A stretch of 64,000 nucleotides of DNA from Cricetomys ansorgei (lineage: Eukaryota > Chordata > Mammalia > Rodentia > Nesomyidae), in NCBI GenBank assembly GCA_026225945.1, contig JAMJFZ010001657.1:868001-932000 (forward strand), written 5' to 3'. A program made the translations under genes and the position numbers. How positions within the stretch are numbered: position 1 is the stretch's first letter; the number at the start of each line of letters is the position of its first letter. The notes under the pieces are model-generated. The model was not told where the DNA came from. It was given only the letters and a program-made list of their open reading frames with translations, and made no database searches. Shown piece by piece: positions 24,201 to 37,226 of this stretch.

Positions 24201-27200
24201 TGTGCTCTGTGATAGCCTGATATCCCAAGACACAGGGCAACTTTTATACCTCTGATCCTGTAGTTGCTGAATGATCAAATTACACATTACAGTGATGCCC
24301 AAGACCTGCAAAGATCCTATTCATCCTAGCTCCAAGCCCATCCTGCCTCTTGAAGAAATTGTAAAGCCCTCCTTTAAGGAGAAGCAAGCAGGTGGAGGGA
24401 ACACAAGGAGGAAACAGGTGGCTACAGGAGAGACTAAACCTCTAAACCTTCTATGTAGGAAGATGCAATCATATGTAGCAAATCTGTTCTGCTTGTCTGG
24501 CAACAGTTGACACACTGTAAGAGCTCAGGGCTGAATTTAAAAAGATTGCTATCTAGTAAAGCTCATCTGTGCTTATTCAACATGAGATTTTTTGCTTATC
24601 TTACAAAATTCAATGAAGGCAGGAGTGGAGCTCATTTGCTTAATATGCCTAAACCTTGTGTTCAATTGCTACACACACACAAACACACACACACATGAAA
24701 AGTGAGTTGGCCAAAATTGAAAACTCTTCAGCTAAACTAAGTAAAAAAGAGAGAAAACCCAAGCAAATCTAATGAGAAATGCAAGAGGGAACACTGCAAC
24801 TGATACCACAGGAGTAGAAAGGACATACAGCTTTTCATCCAGGCACCCTGGAGGCAGAGGCAGGTGGATCTCTGAGTTTGAGGCTAGTCTGGTCTACATA
24901 GCAAGTTCCAAGCCAGCCAAGGCTATCTAATGAGATCCTGCCCCTAAAGGAAAAAGAAAAAAGAAAAGAAAGGATTGTGGACTTCTATGAGTAATTGTGC
25001 GCCAACAAACCGGATACTCTAAAAAATGAGTGCAATCCTGGGAAAACAGAACTTGCCAAGACTGACTCCTGGAGAAATGGAAAATGTGAACAGCACAATG
25101 AGTTAACAAAACAACAACAAAAACCAAAAATTAGTAACAAATTAGTAACAAAACAAACACCAAAAACCTGAATTAGTAACAAAAAGCAAAAATCTGCCAT
25201 CAAAGTAAAGTTCAGGTCCTAAAGGCTTCAGAAGCTACCAAACACTTAAGAACTAAGTATCAGTCCTGTCCAGTCTTCCAAAAGCCTGAAGAGAGTACTA
25301 TGAATTTACCCACTAGCTAACTCTAATATCAAAGCCATATAAGAACAAATAAAAGAAGATAATTGGCCAATACCCATGATGAAAAACCATCACAATACTG
25401 GCAAATTGAACTCAACAGCACATTTAAAAGGATGTCACCCAAGGCCACAACACTTAAACACAAGGACACAACTCAAACTAATCAATACATGTGACAAAGC
25501 ACAGGATAGAAAACACAAGGATCTCAACAGACAAGAGAAAAGCCTGAGACACAAGTCAGCATCCTTTGCTGATGAAAACTCAACCACCTATGGGAAGAAT
25601 GTATCACACAATAAAGGCCACTTGTGACAAACCCACAGCCAACATCATACTTAATGGGGAACGTTGAGTAGTCTCCTTAAGGATAAGGAACAAGACAAGA
25701 ATGCCTGTTTTCACCATGGTATAGCCAGAGCAATGGGCAACAGAAAGAAATAAACCAAACGAGTCAGAAAGGGAGAGGGTAAATTGTCTCTTTGTAAACA
25801 AAAGTATCTTATAAATAGAAAAATTCTAAAGGGTCCAGCAAAAAACAAAAACAAAAAACTGTTAGAAATAAAAAAAATTCAGATTAGCTGCAAAACTAAC
25901 ACATATAAGTCTGAAGAGCTGGGTGTGTGTGTGTGTGTGTGTGTGTTGTGTGTGCGCGCATAAGTATATGTTTGTGAGTGTGCACAGAGGCACATGTATA
26001 CACGTATATGAATAGAGGCCAAGTATCTCCTTTTATTGCTTTCCACTATATTTTTGAGATACTTGAATCTGGAGCTTATGAGCTTCTGGGATCCTGCCTC
26101 CATCACTCCAGCACTGGGATTACAGGTATACACCACATCTGGCCTTTTATTTGGTGCTGGAGAGTTGAACTCATGTCTTCATGCTGTGAGCACTTCAACT
26201 GATTGAGCTGTCTCCCTTACCCGAGTCAGACACATTTCTACATCCTAGCATGATGTATGTGAAAAGAAACAGAAAAAAACAACAAAAAGAATAAAATATT
26301 TGGAAGTGAATGTAATCAAGACTGTAAAAGATTTGTACACTAAAAGCTGCAAAGTGCTCAAGAAATTAGTGTGGACATAAATCAACGGAAAGAGATTTCA
26401 TGTTCACCGGCTGGGAAAATTGTTCTTCTACCCAAATCCATGTTTATGCTATACAATTGCTTACAGAATTTAATGGCATGCTGCCAGAAATAGAAGGAAA
26501 GACATTCCTAAAACTCACGTAGCCTGGACAGTCTACTCCCCTAGGCCAAGTATGGATGCAGTTCGGCTATGCCCCTCCCAGAAAAGGATTACCAAACTGG
26601 CAGCTACATCTGTGGATCTCCTGGCTTTTGTCCCATGACTTTCCCAAAGTCCCAATACTGTCACAGCAATGACAGAATGAATTAGGAACCTTCTTCTCAT
26701 TCTCTACTGGTTTAAACACCATCCTTCTTCACCAATGTTTGGTCCCTTATTTATTCTTTTAGGATGTTGCAAGCAATGAACTTGAGAGGCTGGTTCTACT
26801 GATTGCAGTTACAGGACCACTTGAAAATTGCTGACAGAAGACATAAATATTCTTGCCACAGATAAGTAGGTGAGATGATGGATATATTGCTTCATCATTT
26901 CATAATCCACAGCTGAATCAAAACAGCACATTGTACATAACAGTATGAACTAAAGTTTGCAGAAAATAGCCACACCTATGTTAATGACAACAAGGCTGAC
27001 GATGTGGATTTTGTGGTTGTGGAATTGAAATGTTGCAGATTCAGAGTCAAATTATGTTTTGAGTATCTCTTGTCCTTTTAGTAGCCATCCACTGCCCATC
27101 TCTTTGTCTGACCTAACCTCTCAACCACTGGTAAACATGGGAATGCATTAACTTGGAAAACCATTAGCATCCACTAGCATAAGCACTAAGAATGTTGTCA

Positions 27201-30200
27201 GACAGCACCTGAGACTTGTTATAAGAGAATGCCCCAATTCGCTCTAACCCACCTACCTGATCTTCCCACCAATGTATCTAGAAAAGGCCTTATTTTATGT
27301 TTTCATTCTGTGACTATGAAAATGTCATGAAGCCACTTCCACATTGGAACATGCTCTCTGGGGCAGCACAAATCTGTGTTTCTGGGTCAGGATCATTGTA
27401 TTTGGCTCAAGAATAAACTCACTCTTACTCCCTTTGAGGTGAGAGCTATTTTGCATTAACAAACATATATATTTTTGTCCATTAAACCTTAATAAAGCAG
27501 GTGCGACACAGAAGCCTACAATAAGTTGTCCAGGCTGTTGCAGACCCTCAATTATGTGGAGCAGCTGTGATTTCTGAACAACTATAGTCAGCCTACAGGA
27601 GTCCCTATGACACTGGACTCTTTACCTCTCAATGGACTTGTGAATCCGCCTCCACTGGGGATAATGCGCTTCCTGCTCAAATCCACCTCCTTTGGCTCTA
27701 GCTTGCTGGGCCACATTTAGAGATCTGGTATCAATGAGGTAGCCACGCTTTCCTGCCCTGAGGGTGGCATTTATCAGCTTCTCATCTTCCTTGCACCTTC
27801 GCCCATTTGTGCCAGTCAGAGGCTGACCACTTCGCATAATTACCTGGAAGCACATATGGCAACAATTCAAGAGCAGTTGCTTAAGTTTCTGAGAAGGAGC
27901 TGAATCAGGATTCTCTCAAAAACAATCTGTGGCACTCTGCCATGGGTTCTGATGAGCATGCTATACACAAAAATCCTGTGTGTATTAACAACAGTTAATA
28001 ATTGTAAAACAAAGATGAGCCTTGCACTTTAATACACTTATTTTCCCCGCTACCTCAAACACAGTAAACTAGCTCTATCACCTCTTAACAACCAAGCACT
28101 GTGCTTGATTTAGTCCATGAACTGACACGCAGTAGGTATGGCCCCATAATCAAGATAATAATGGCCTAAGAGTCAGTAAACTGAGACTTTGTGGGAGAGT
28201 GAAATATCCCATACCTCAAATAAACTGCAGACCTCTGCAGACCCAGGAATGGCTCAGAAAAGCCTCCCCTTTACAAAAAGAAGCATCCATCTGTCTATGT
28301 TAACAATGGAGGAAGCTGATGTTCCCCTTGACCTTCCAGCCTGCAGAAAAACACTGGGGTCTGACACCTAGCAGCTGATCACAAAGGCTGTTACCAGGGA
28401 GGCTTTATCTGTATAACAAACCAGTCTGGATGACGGTATATCCATTCCTCTCTACCCCAAGCAAGTGCCCACTGCCTTTATTGTTCCCCTTTCCCAGAAG
28501 CCCGCAGCTCTCTTTTTGATAACTCTACCATCCAGTTCTTAGTCCCAAGTCCCCACACTTACAAACAGGATAAAACCCCTATGCTCTTTCCTCCTTTACA
28601 TCTCTGTCAGTTTATCTGACAGACAAACATTGAATCTTGGAGGAAAGAATAAAAACTTCAACTCCATATACATGAGGTTGGCAGGCTTTGGCAAGAATTA
28701 CTTAGAGAAACACAAAATAAAAAGTTTATATACATTGTTTGGGGAATCATTTCCGAAGTTCTGAAAGCTGCCTGTCTATTACTCTCTACCGTCCCTCTGC
28801 CATCCTTTTCAGTATTCTGAGTCTACCTGTCTCCAAAGACTATCACCTAAGTATTTTGAAAGGTTTGCTTTCTAAGATTTTCTTAAGAAATCAGTACCTA
28901 TTAAACTAATCTCTTCCTGAGGAATGGTTTGGTGCTGTCTCGGGAAACCACAATTACATGCTCTTACTACTCTGAAATAGCTCAGCATGACCTGTGGCCA
29001 GTTTGTGGCCAGTTTGGGAGCTGGAGGAAACTTTAGGAGGTGGGAACTGGCTGGCATAAACAGGTCACTGGGATGTGTTTAGGGGATATCCCTCTTCCTG
29101 TCTCTCTCTGCTGAGGTCAAAAGCTCCTTTCTCCTCACGCTCCCATCACTGTGGTATTTTACCTCATCTCAAGCCCAAAAAGTGCAGCCAGCAGGATGAG
29201 GACTGAAAAATGGATGGAATCTGTGAGCCAGAATACATCCTTCCTCCATTTAAGTTTCTATGATTGCCCATGTCTATCTGTATCTGACCCAGTATCCTGG
29301 TGACTATTAGGAAAAGCCTTGTGAATGCACCATTAATTAGGCTTGGCCAATCTCTGATGACCGGAAGCCCTAAAACTGAAATCTACAGAAGAACTTTCCC
29401 TGTTGTGTTATACCAACCTACCTGAAGCTCTCATGCAGCTGTTACATACATTACTTGTGTCTTTCTTTTGTTTAGGACTGCAAGAGCTCATGAAACCTGT
29501 CACCCAGGGCAGACACTACTGTTTTGCTCAGAATAAACAGCAATTATTTTATATCGATGCCACGAGGGGACACATTTAGTGTCAGTTGTTAAAATGCTGT
29601 GTAATAAAAACTGAAGAGTAATACCACTGCTAGCAGGACAGGTGATCAGCTGACAGAAGTTTCAAACTCTGTCACATTGATGCCCTCTTTCATATTCCCT
29701 GGGAAAGGACAATGGAAGACAGCTGTAATTGTCTAATTTAATATGGACTGCAGAATGAGAAGCAGAGTTACTGAAAAGAGAGGAGAAAGTACCAGATATG
29801 CTGGCACATGCTTTAATCCTAGCACTCAGAAGGAAGTAGGTGGATCTCTTTGAGTTCAAGCCTGGTCTGCACAGAGAGTTCCAGGACAGCTAGAACTGCA
29901 TAATAGAGAGATTCTGCCTCAAAAACCGAAAAAGAGAAAGTGAGGAGAGGGGAATGAGAGAGGAGAAAGTAATTTGGACAGCTCACACCCAGCAAGCTCT
30001 AGACTGCTGCACCCCTGTGGGGAACCGAGGAAGCCAAGTGACATGTCTCATTAATGTGAGCAGGCCATGTGTCAAAGACCAATGCCACAGACCCACGGGA
30101 AACTGACAAAGCCTTGCCCCCAGGTCAGATGGGAGAGATGGCACAATCTTCCTCTAGTCCAAGCGTAAATGTTGACAGTATATACAAAACTAGCAAGCAC

Positions 30201-31966
30201 AGCCTCCTCCTCCAGGATGCTTACAGCCTGAGACTGATGGCTTACAGAGACCTCTCACCTAGACTCTAGCTAATCCCTCCCCTGTGCTGTACATAATAAA
30301 CATGCTGAGGTTCCAGACTATAGCAAAGATGGTGCCACTCCATTAAACTGTGCACAGCCTACCCGATCCCAGATTGGCTATATGTGCATACGTTCTTTCT
30401 TCATTTGCTAACATTTGCTCAGAGACCCAAGATGTCACTGGTCTCAGCAATCCCCAGTGTTCCTGTTTTCTAAAGTATGAGCAAATGACATGTGTCATTC
30501 TTCTCTCTTTTGTCAATTGGCGTCTACTCAACTCACTTTTCATGGAAATTTGGTGAGAATAATTACAATAAACATCTAAGCAGTTCTCTAGGAAGAGAAA
30601 CGTTACTCTTCTGTCTTAAGAACACCACAGCAAGTGTTAAATAAACAGTTTCCTCTCACATTGTGCTCTGAAGATAAATCTATCCTTTCTAAAGCTGAGG
30701 ATGAAAGAATTCAGTACATCCTCCTCAGGAGAACATCCCACTCCTGGTGCCCTGCAGTTTACACAAGGGATGTACTAGTGGGAAACTCTGGCCAATGACT
30801 TCAGCCAAAAGGCCCATAGAAAAGGGAACATTCCTAAGTAAAGGATCCCACCCACCCCAGGCCCCTCATACTTACCATGCCGTTCTTTTTATGGTAATAG
30901 CTCAGTACTGGGAAGCGCCCCCCATGCCGAAAGGCTGCCACCTTCCGAAGAGCTTCATCATCGATGGACTTGGGCACAATGACAGTTGGTGGATAGGAAG
31001 GACAGATGGCAAATTCCTTATTGACATAGCTCAATCTCCATTCACTGGTCTGAAAAACACAGAGTACTTCCAAGCTAAGCAAGCATCTCAGTGTCATAAA
31101 GCACCCAAGGTTTAAAGGCTTCAGAGATGATTTCCAGGGAAGCCATTCGGCAGGAAATTTGGACATCTAGCAGACACCCAAGTGGAGGGAAAAACTCCAC
31201 TCTTCTGGCCAACTTCACCAGCTTCTGGCATGGCTAGATGATCGATGTCCCTAGAAACTTCTTCCCTGTGCCAGGACAGCATCTACTGTATATGAAGCTC
31301 CTCTATTAGTTTAACCATGATTCAGACAGCACAGCTTAAGATCTCCATTTCACAAGACAGCCTGGCACAGGTGTAAAGACAGCTCTTACCCTTAGTTAGA
31401 TATATCAAGTATGCCCACAGTTACAGTGGCCAACATCAGTCTATTCACCTCTTTCTGGGTACTGCTCAGACAACAGTCATCTTAACACAGTACTAACAGA
31501 CTGTGACACTCCAGAATACTCTACTGGAATGAAGACGTTAGCCACAGAAATTCTTTATTCCTTCTGCTATTTAAAAAAGGCAGAATACAGTAAGATCAGC
31601 TCATCTTTCTTAAGACAACGAGGACATACTCCTGGAAAGCTCTTTGATGTCATGAGATCATATCTAAGTCAGCTTTTAAGTCCTGGAAGTACATGACAGG
31701 AAACCATCAAACAGCAGAACTGAAAACCACATGTAAAATATAAAACTACATTTTACAGCTAAAAACAAAAGGACTTCTTAATTTTTATATGTGCCTATAA
31801 ATCCGAAGTTGATCTAACATATCAACCCTGGCTTACATTAATAAGAAAATTAAGTTGAAATGCGAAACAGAAACTTTCTTTTTATTTACAAGATCAAATC
31901 CATACAAATTTTAATTACTTTTTCTATTTTCAAACTTTTTACAAAAGTTTTTGTTTTGTTTACTTG

Positions 31967-32004
<38 letters not shown>

Positions 32005-35000
32005 CTGTGTGCAGCATGTGCGCAGAGGCCGGAAGTAGCCATGGGATTTCCTGGAGCTGGAATTACTGGTGGTTGTAAGCTGCCCCATGTGGATGCTAGA
32101 ACCCAACTCAGATCTTCTGAAAGAGTAGCCAGTGCTCCTAATCGCTGAGCCAACTCTTCAGCCCCCACTTGATACCTATATTGTTGCTTCCACTTTGTGC
32201 TCACTTTCGCTTACTTCCTTAGGCAGTTTTAACTACTGCTTTAAAATCCTTGTGTGAGGATTCACGCATCCAGGCTATCTTGCGGTGAGGATGCATTGAC
32301 TCTTTCCTCTGGGAGGGAATGGGTGACACTTCTGACTCAATTTTGGTTGCATCGTAGACCCTGTGAATGCAGACATGCTTGGTGCAGGAGGTAACTTCTG
32401 TTTTTAGCAGTCATTTAAATCTTGCTTAGCTTTGTGAAGCCCAACACCCGTGCTGCATGATGGCTTGGCTGCATGTTCACTTTGTTCCTAGTTTGCATGC
32501 AAGTCAGCCAGAGATTGGGGTTGTGCACAACATCGTTTCCCTTTGGCAGGCCTGCCTCTTCCCAGGGTTCCTCACTACTCTCCTGAATCTCTGATCGACT
32601 GAGGCTCCTTCCTCTAGCTTTTTCCCCTAGAGAAACATGGCCTTCCATCAGAGTGTGAGCTGCTCCATACTATCAATGCCACAGTCAAGCTGACCTCTAA
32701 ACAAAGCCACCAAATGAGACTAATTAGACTATAAAGGTCTCTTTAAATAGTCTATTCTTTTAATATCACATGGGGGGCATAAATGATAAGCAGAAGTGGC
32801 TAATACTATCGGAGAACTTTGTGGTTGGCAAACAAAACAAAACAAACCCAAAACAACAACAACAAAACTAAACACCCAGCCTTCCAAAGACTATAGATCA
32901 AGACACATGCCTGGCCATCACAAAGGTTTTCTAATGACAGACATAAAGACCCTGCCACTTTTTGTTCTATTCTATAAATACATACTCTTACATTCTTTTA
33001 TTTACCCAATAAATCCTTACCACTTGCTGGTCATGTGCCAGGAACACTAAATGGGAATGAACACTTCATGACTCCTGACTTGAAAAGCATACACTCTAGC
33101 TGCTGACTTCCTAGCCCACGAGGAACAGTAAACTATGAGCACAGACTCTGATTGCCCCATACTTGAAGGTTGCTTCTTATAAAATGCTCTTCCCCCTTTG
33201 GATTCAAAGGCTGGCTCCCTTCTCATATTAGACATTTCCTCCAGGAGCCTTAAAGGTTCCCCATATCCCCTTGCTTTACAAAACATGCAGTATGATTCTT
33301 GCCAACTTTTCATCTTTCATACAGATCTCTCAAACAAGCTCTAGGCTAAACTATATTTTTATTATATTCAATGGTATTTACCATAAAAGACCATAAAACC
33401 CACTTCCTTCTCTCCTCAGCCACCATAAACATCTTCACTCTTTAAATTCTATGGTGCCCTAATCTCTTCTTTTCGATTTCCAATTGACTATTTAAAGAAA
33501 TATGACAGAAGAAACAAGTCCAACAGCCAAGAAAACCTGGTTCTAGCAACCTGGCCTTGGGGTAGGGGGGTTAACCCACAGCAGCACATGAGCTATGTGG
33601 TCTCCAGTGCCATCTTAGGCACACTGTGGGTCCAGTACACTTTTGAAGACTGACTCAAAATCTATTATATACTAAGCTGTTACTCAGGAGACACCTACTA
33701 ATTAACTCACAGTATGCCAGAACTAGCTTTAAGCAAAACAATGTTTTATTTTTGTTTTTAAACAATGTTTATAAATGCAATTTTCAAAGTTTTAAAAATA
33801 CCTGGACTGTGTTAACCTATTGAAAGGAAAAGCATTGCAGCTGCAGCAATTACACCAACACACAGCGAGCAGCCCGGAATGAAAGAGGCTGAACCAACAG
33901 CTAGTGTACACTCCATATTGAGGCCTGAATAGCCCAACCCCACCTCACTAGTCTTCAAAGGGAAAGAGTCATTTTCATAAGTAAAATAAGGTGCTGGGCT
34001 AGTTCTTACCACCCACAATGTCAAAGAAACTCACAGCAGAAGAGTAGAGCTCAAACTCTTGCTCAGGAAGGAAGGAATGCCAGCCATCTTCAATCACCTC
34101 AAACATGGGTCGGTAGAAGAAAGGGTACATCAGGGTGACTGAGTCCAGGGTGGACAATGCCTAGAGGACAGAAAGGAAAAGTCTCTACAACTGAAAGCAT
34201 TCTAACAAAGCAGTAGTCAGCACATAGGACCTGGCAATGATGGAACCCAAAACAGGTTTTCAATGATGTGTATAACTCTACCTATAGCTACAGTCTGCAT
34301 GCAGCTAGCATCCACACTTTAGCATCTAATAAGACACCTGACATACACACCTGCTCTCAACCAGTGCTGGCTGAATGAGACAAGCAATAGAACAGTCTGT
34401 GCCCAATAAGATAAAGCTTGCTGATACAACTTAACAAAGCTCAATAAAAATGTCCAAGAATTTCTGGGCACCGGGGAACAAGCAGGTCTGGATAGTTAGT
34501 ACAGTCTCAGCTAAAAATCCAGTACTTAACTAAACATTGAAAATCATTCAAGATCTACGCCTGCTAGTTACTTTAAAAAAGGAATGCTCAACTCTGGCCA
34601 GCTGCCAAGTATCAGAAAAACCTTAGGCTCCAAACCCCAGATACAGAATGGTTCAGTCACATAGCCTCCCTATCAGGCGTGTTCAATGGAGGAAATGTCA
34701 TAGGCTTATTGGAGTCTTCATGCAGATAAGGCACCTAACTGGCCAACAACAGTGTGTGTGTGGTACATAATAAAACTGAGTTCTTACAAGACTCACATAT
34801 GCAGAAGCTGCACCCATGCCCATTTCCTCCTTTCTTCAGAGATCCACTAGTTGGCTGGGCATTGTCCTCTCTTAATGCTATACTGAGAACACCCAACCAA
34901 AGTGAGCCTGAGGCATTCCTTCCATCAAATAGTGGAACATTATCTCAATGTGCTTTCTCATTCACGGTGGGGAGTACAGCTAAATCAAGATTACAGTTCC

Positions 35001-37145
35001 AAGTGACAACTATATATGGCAGACTATTTGATTCACTCAATTCATTCATTTCCTCAAGTAGAATTTAGCAAGTAGAAAAGTTTATGTATCATTTCCTTAG
35101 CAACACATCAGCTGGTGTGTTTAAATTATTTTAAAAACCCCAAATTTTCTAATCACAGATTTAAGACTTTCTCTCTTAATAGATAAACTCAGTTTGTTTT
35201 TTTGTAATATAAAGCCAAAATAAGTCAGTCATACAGAAAGAAAATCAGCTTGACTCCCTAGAAATTGCTTTAAACACAGAGTCAGTTGATATAATTTAGT
35301 GGCAGTGATTTAAAATAAGGTGATTTAAAATTGGGGTGTATATCAAAATAGTCAGAAGAAGAAAAAAGAGTGTGAGGCTTTCAACTGAGACCTCAAACTA
35401 TCCAAACAGAGTTTCTCATGTGTAGCCAGAACCAATGTCCAAAACTTTTATATAAGCATAAACAAATACATCTTAAGTGAACTGATCAAAGCGAATACAT
35501 ACATTCAGATATACTAAAAGTTAGAGAAGACACCTCTTGGTGATAATCACTTGTTTTAGTCTGCTACACAACTCTGTGTATAGACTTCTGACACGGAGCT
35601 GAATGCTAAGCTGAGAAATGGTTGAGACAGTGAACTTTATGTGATGTGGCTACTTCTATCACAAAGTCTCAGCATGACACTGTTCCTACAGACGAGCCCT
35701 CCAATGGCAGCTACCACTTACCAAAAACTATACTAAGTCTTCTACGTACGTATACCCACAAATGTAATCTTACAAGAGCCCTAAAAGACAGGTAATGTTA
35801 TCGTCATTGTGTAAGAAGCAAGAGGCTAAATGCGAGAGGTTAGGTATTTCACCCATGGGCCACAAGCTGACAGAAGAACCACACTATTGCAACAATCGCA
35901 GTATTCAGAGTACTGCTCAGAGTTCAGGGGTTGCATCTATTCCAAAGATAACACCATACTCAGGAAGATCACACCCACCCACCGTAGCCTGTCCACAATC
36001 CATCTAACTGTATGTGCTTCATTGGCTTAAACTCCACATAGGATGTTCTTTCAAGAAATCCACTGAGACAGAAAATTAGTTCAAGATTTGTAAGTAAACA
36101 TGATTCTTGGGGTTTCTTTTCCCCCTAAACAAGGATTCACACATATTCAAGTGGAACAGCATCTATTATTTGACCAACATGAACTCAAGGAAATTCTATC
36201 GAGAAATTTAAATGAAAGTCCACAAACTTGTAAGCAATTGATGGAATTAGGAATTTCATGTAAAAAAAAAAAAAAAAAAAAGGCTGAAAATGCAGGAAGC
36301 ACAAGTCCCATTCTTCTCCTGTGACAACGAACCCCGAGGGCTTCTCCTACATCAGCAGCCATGGGGCCACATACCTGATGACAGAACACAAGGGCTGTAC
36401 AAGATCAGAATACAGCCTTTGCCCATCAGATTTTTGCCTACAAAATACTTACCTCAATGGAGCTGGCTATATTTAAACATTCCTCCATTCCAGGAATATC
36501 CAACTGAATAATTCGGAAATCTTTACATTTTATGATGATGGTACCCAGAGAGCCCACAAATCTGTAAGAAATTACAAATCATGTGAATGGTAAGAAAACC
36601 AGAGAGGACAACAGGTTAGAACAAGAACATAGAGTGCCAGGAATTTAGCCTTTAACGTGCAGGCATGAAAGACCACTGAACTGTTTTGTATTAAAGTTGA
36701 ACTGAGTTTGGAGTACCCCGCTGCTGGTATGGATGGATGACCTACCACTGATTCGCCCAAACTGCTGTTAACATTACTGCTTCGGATTGTCTTAAGGCAC
36801 AATCACTGTAGAAACCTTAAACCCAAAATATGTAGTGAAGCAATAGAAAGTATGCTGTTACTCACACATACTTCAGAGTGAACTGGATTATCAATTTTCC
36901 TTCTCCTGCCTAGAGTACACAAGGCCCACAGGGATACTGAGGAGATAGAGAATTTAAGTGCAGATAAAAGCACATATGACTGTCTGACTCTGAGATACTC
37001 TCTTATAAAGAGTATAGCATGGGAGTCTGGAGAGGTGGCTCAGCAGTGAAGAGCACTTTCTGTTCTTCCAGTATATCCAAGCTCTGTTCTCAGAATTCAT
37101 ATGAGGTGGCTCACAACTGCCTGTAACTCCAGCTCCATGAGATTC

Positions 37146-37226
<81 letters not shown>

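Larger units (their letters stand above)
23899..27625 (-). other. Mtmr9 intron 5 (repeat-rich)
   Basis: Largest intron. In order on the plus strand it holds a B1 (23940-24085), an ID-like fragment (24610-24695), a half B1 (24835-24955), an L1 ORF2 relic split by a minus-strand B4-like SINE, and an LTR-like piece at 27050-27457. Confidence 0.9.

Noticed and set aside
25376..25627. 83-aa plus-strand frame
   Set aside because: Part of a decayed L1 ORF2; not an independent gene.
30747..31115. 122-aa plus-strand frame
   Set aside because: Antisense shadow of Mtmr9 exon 4.
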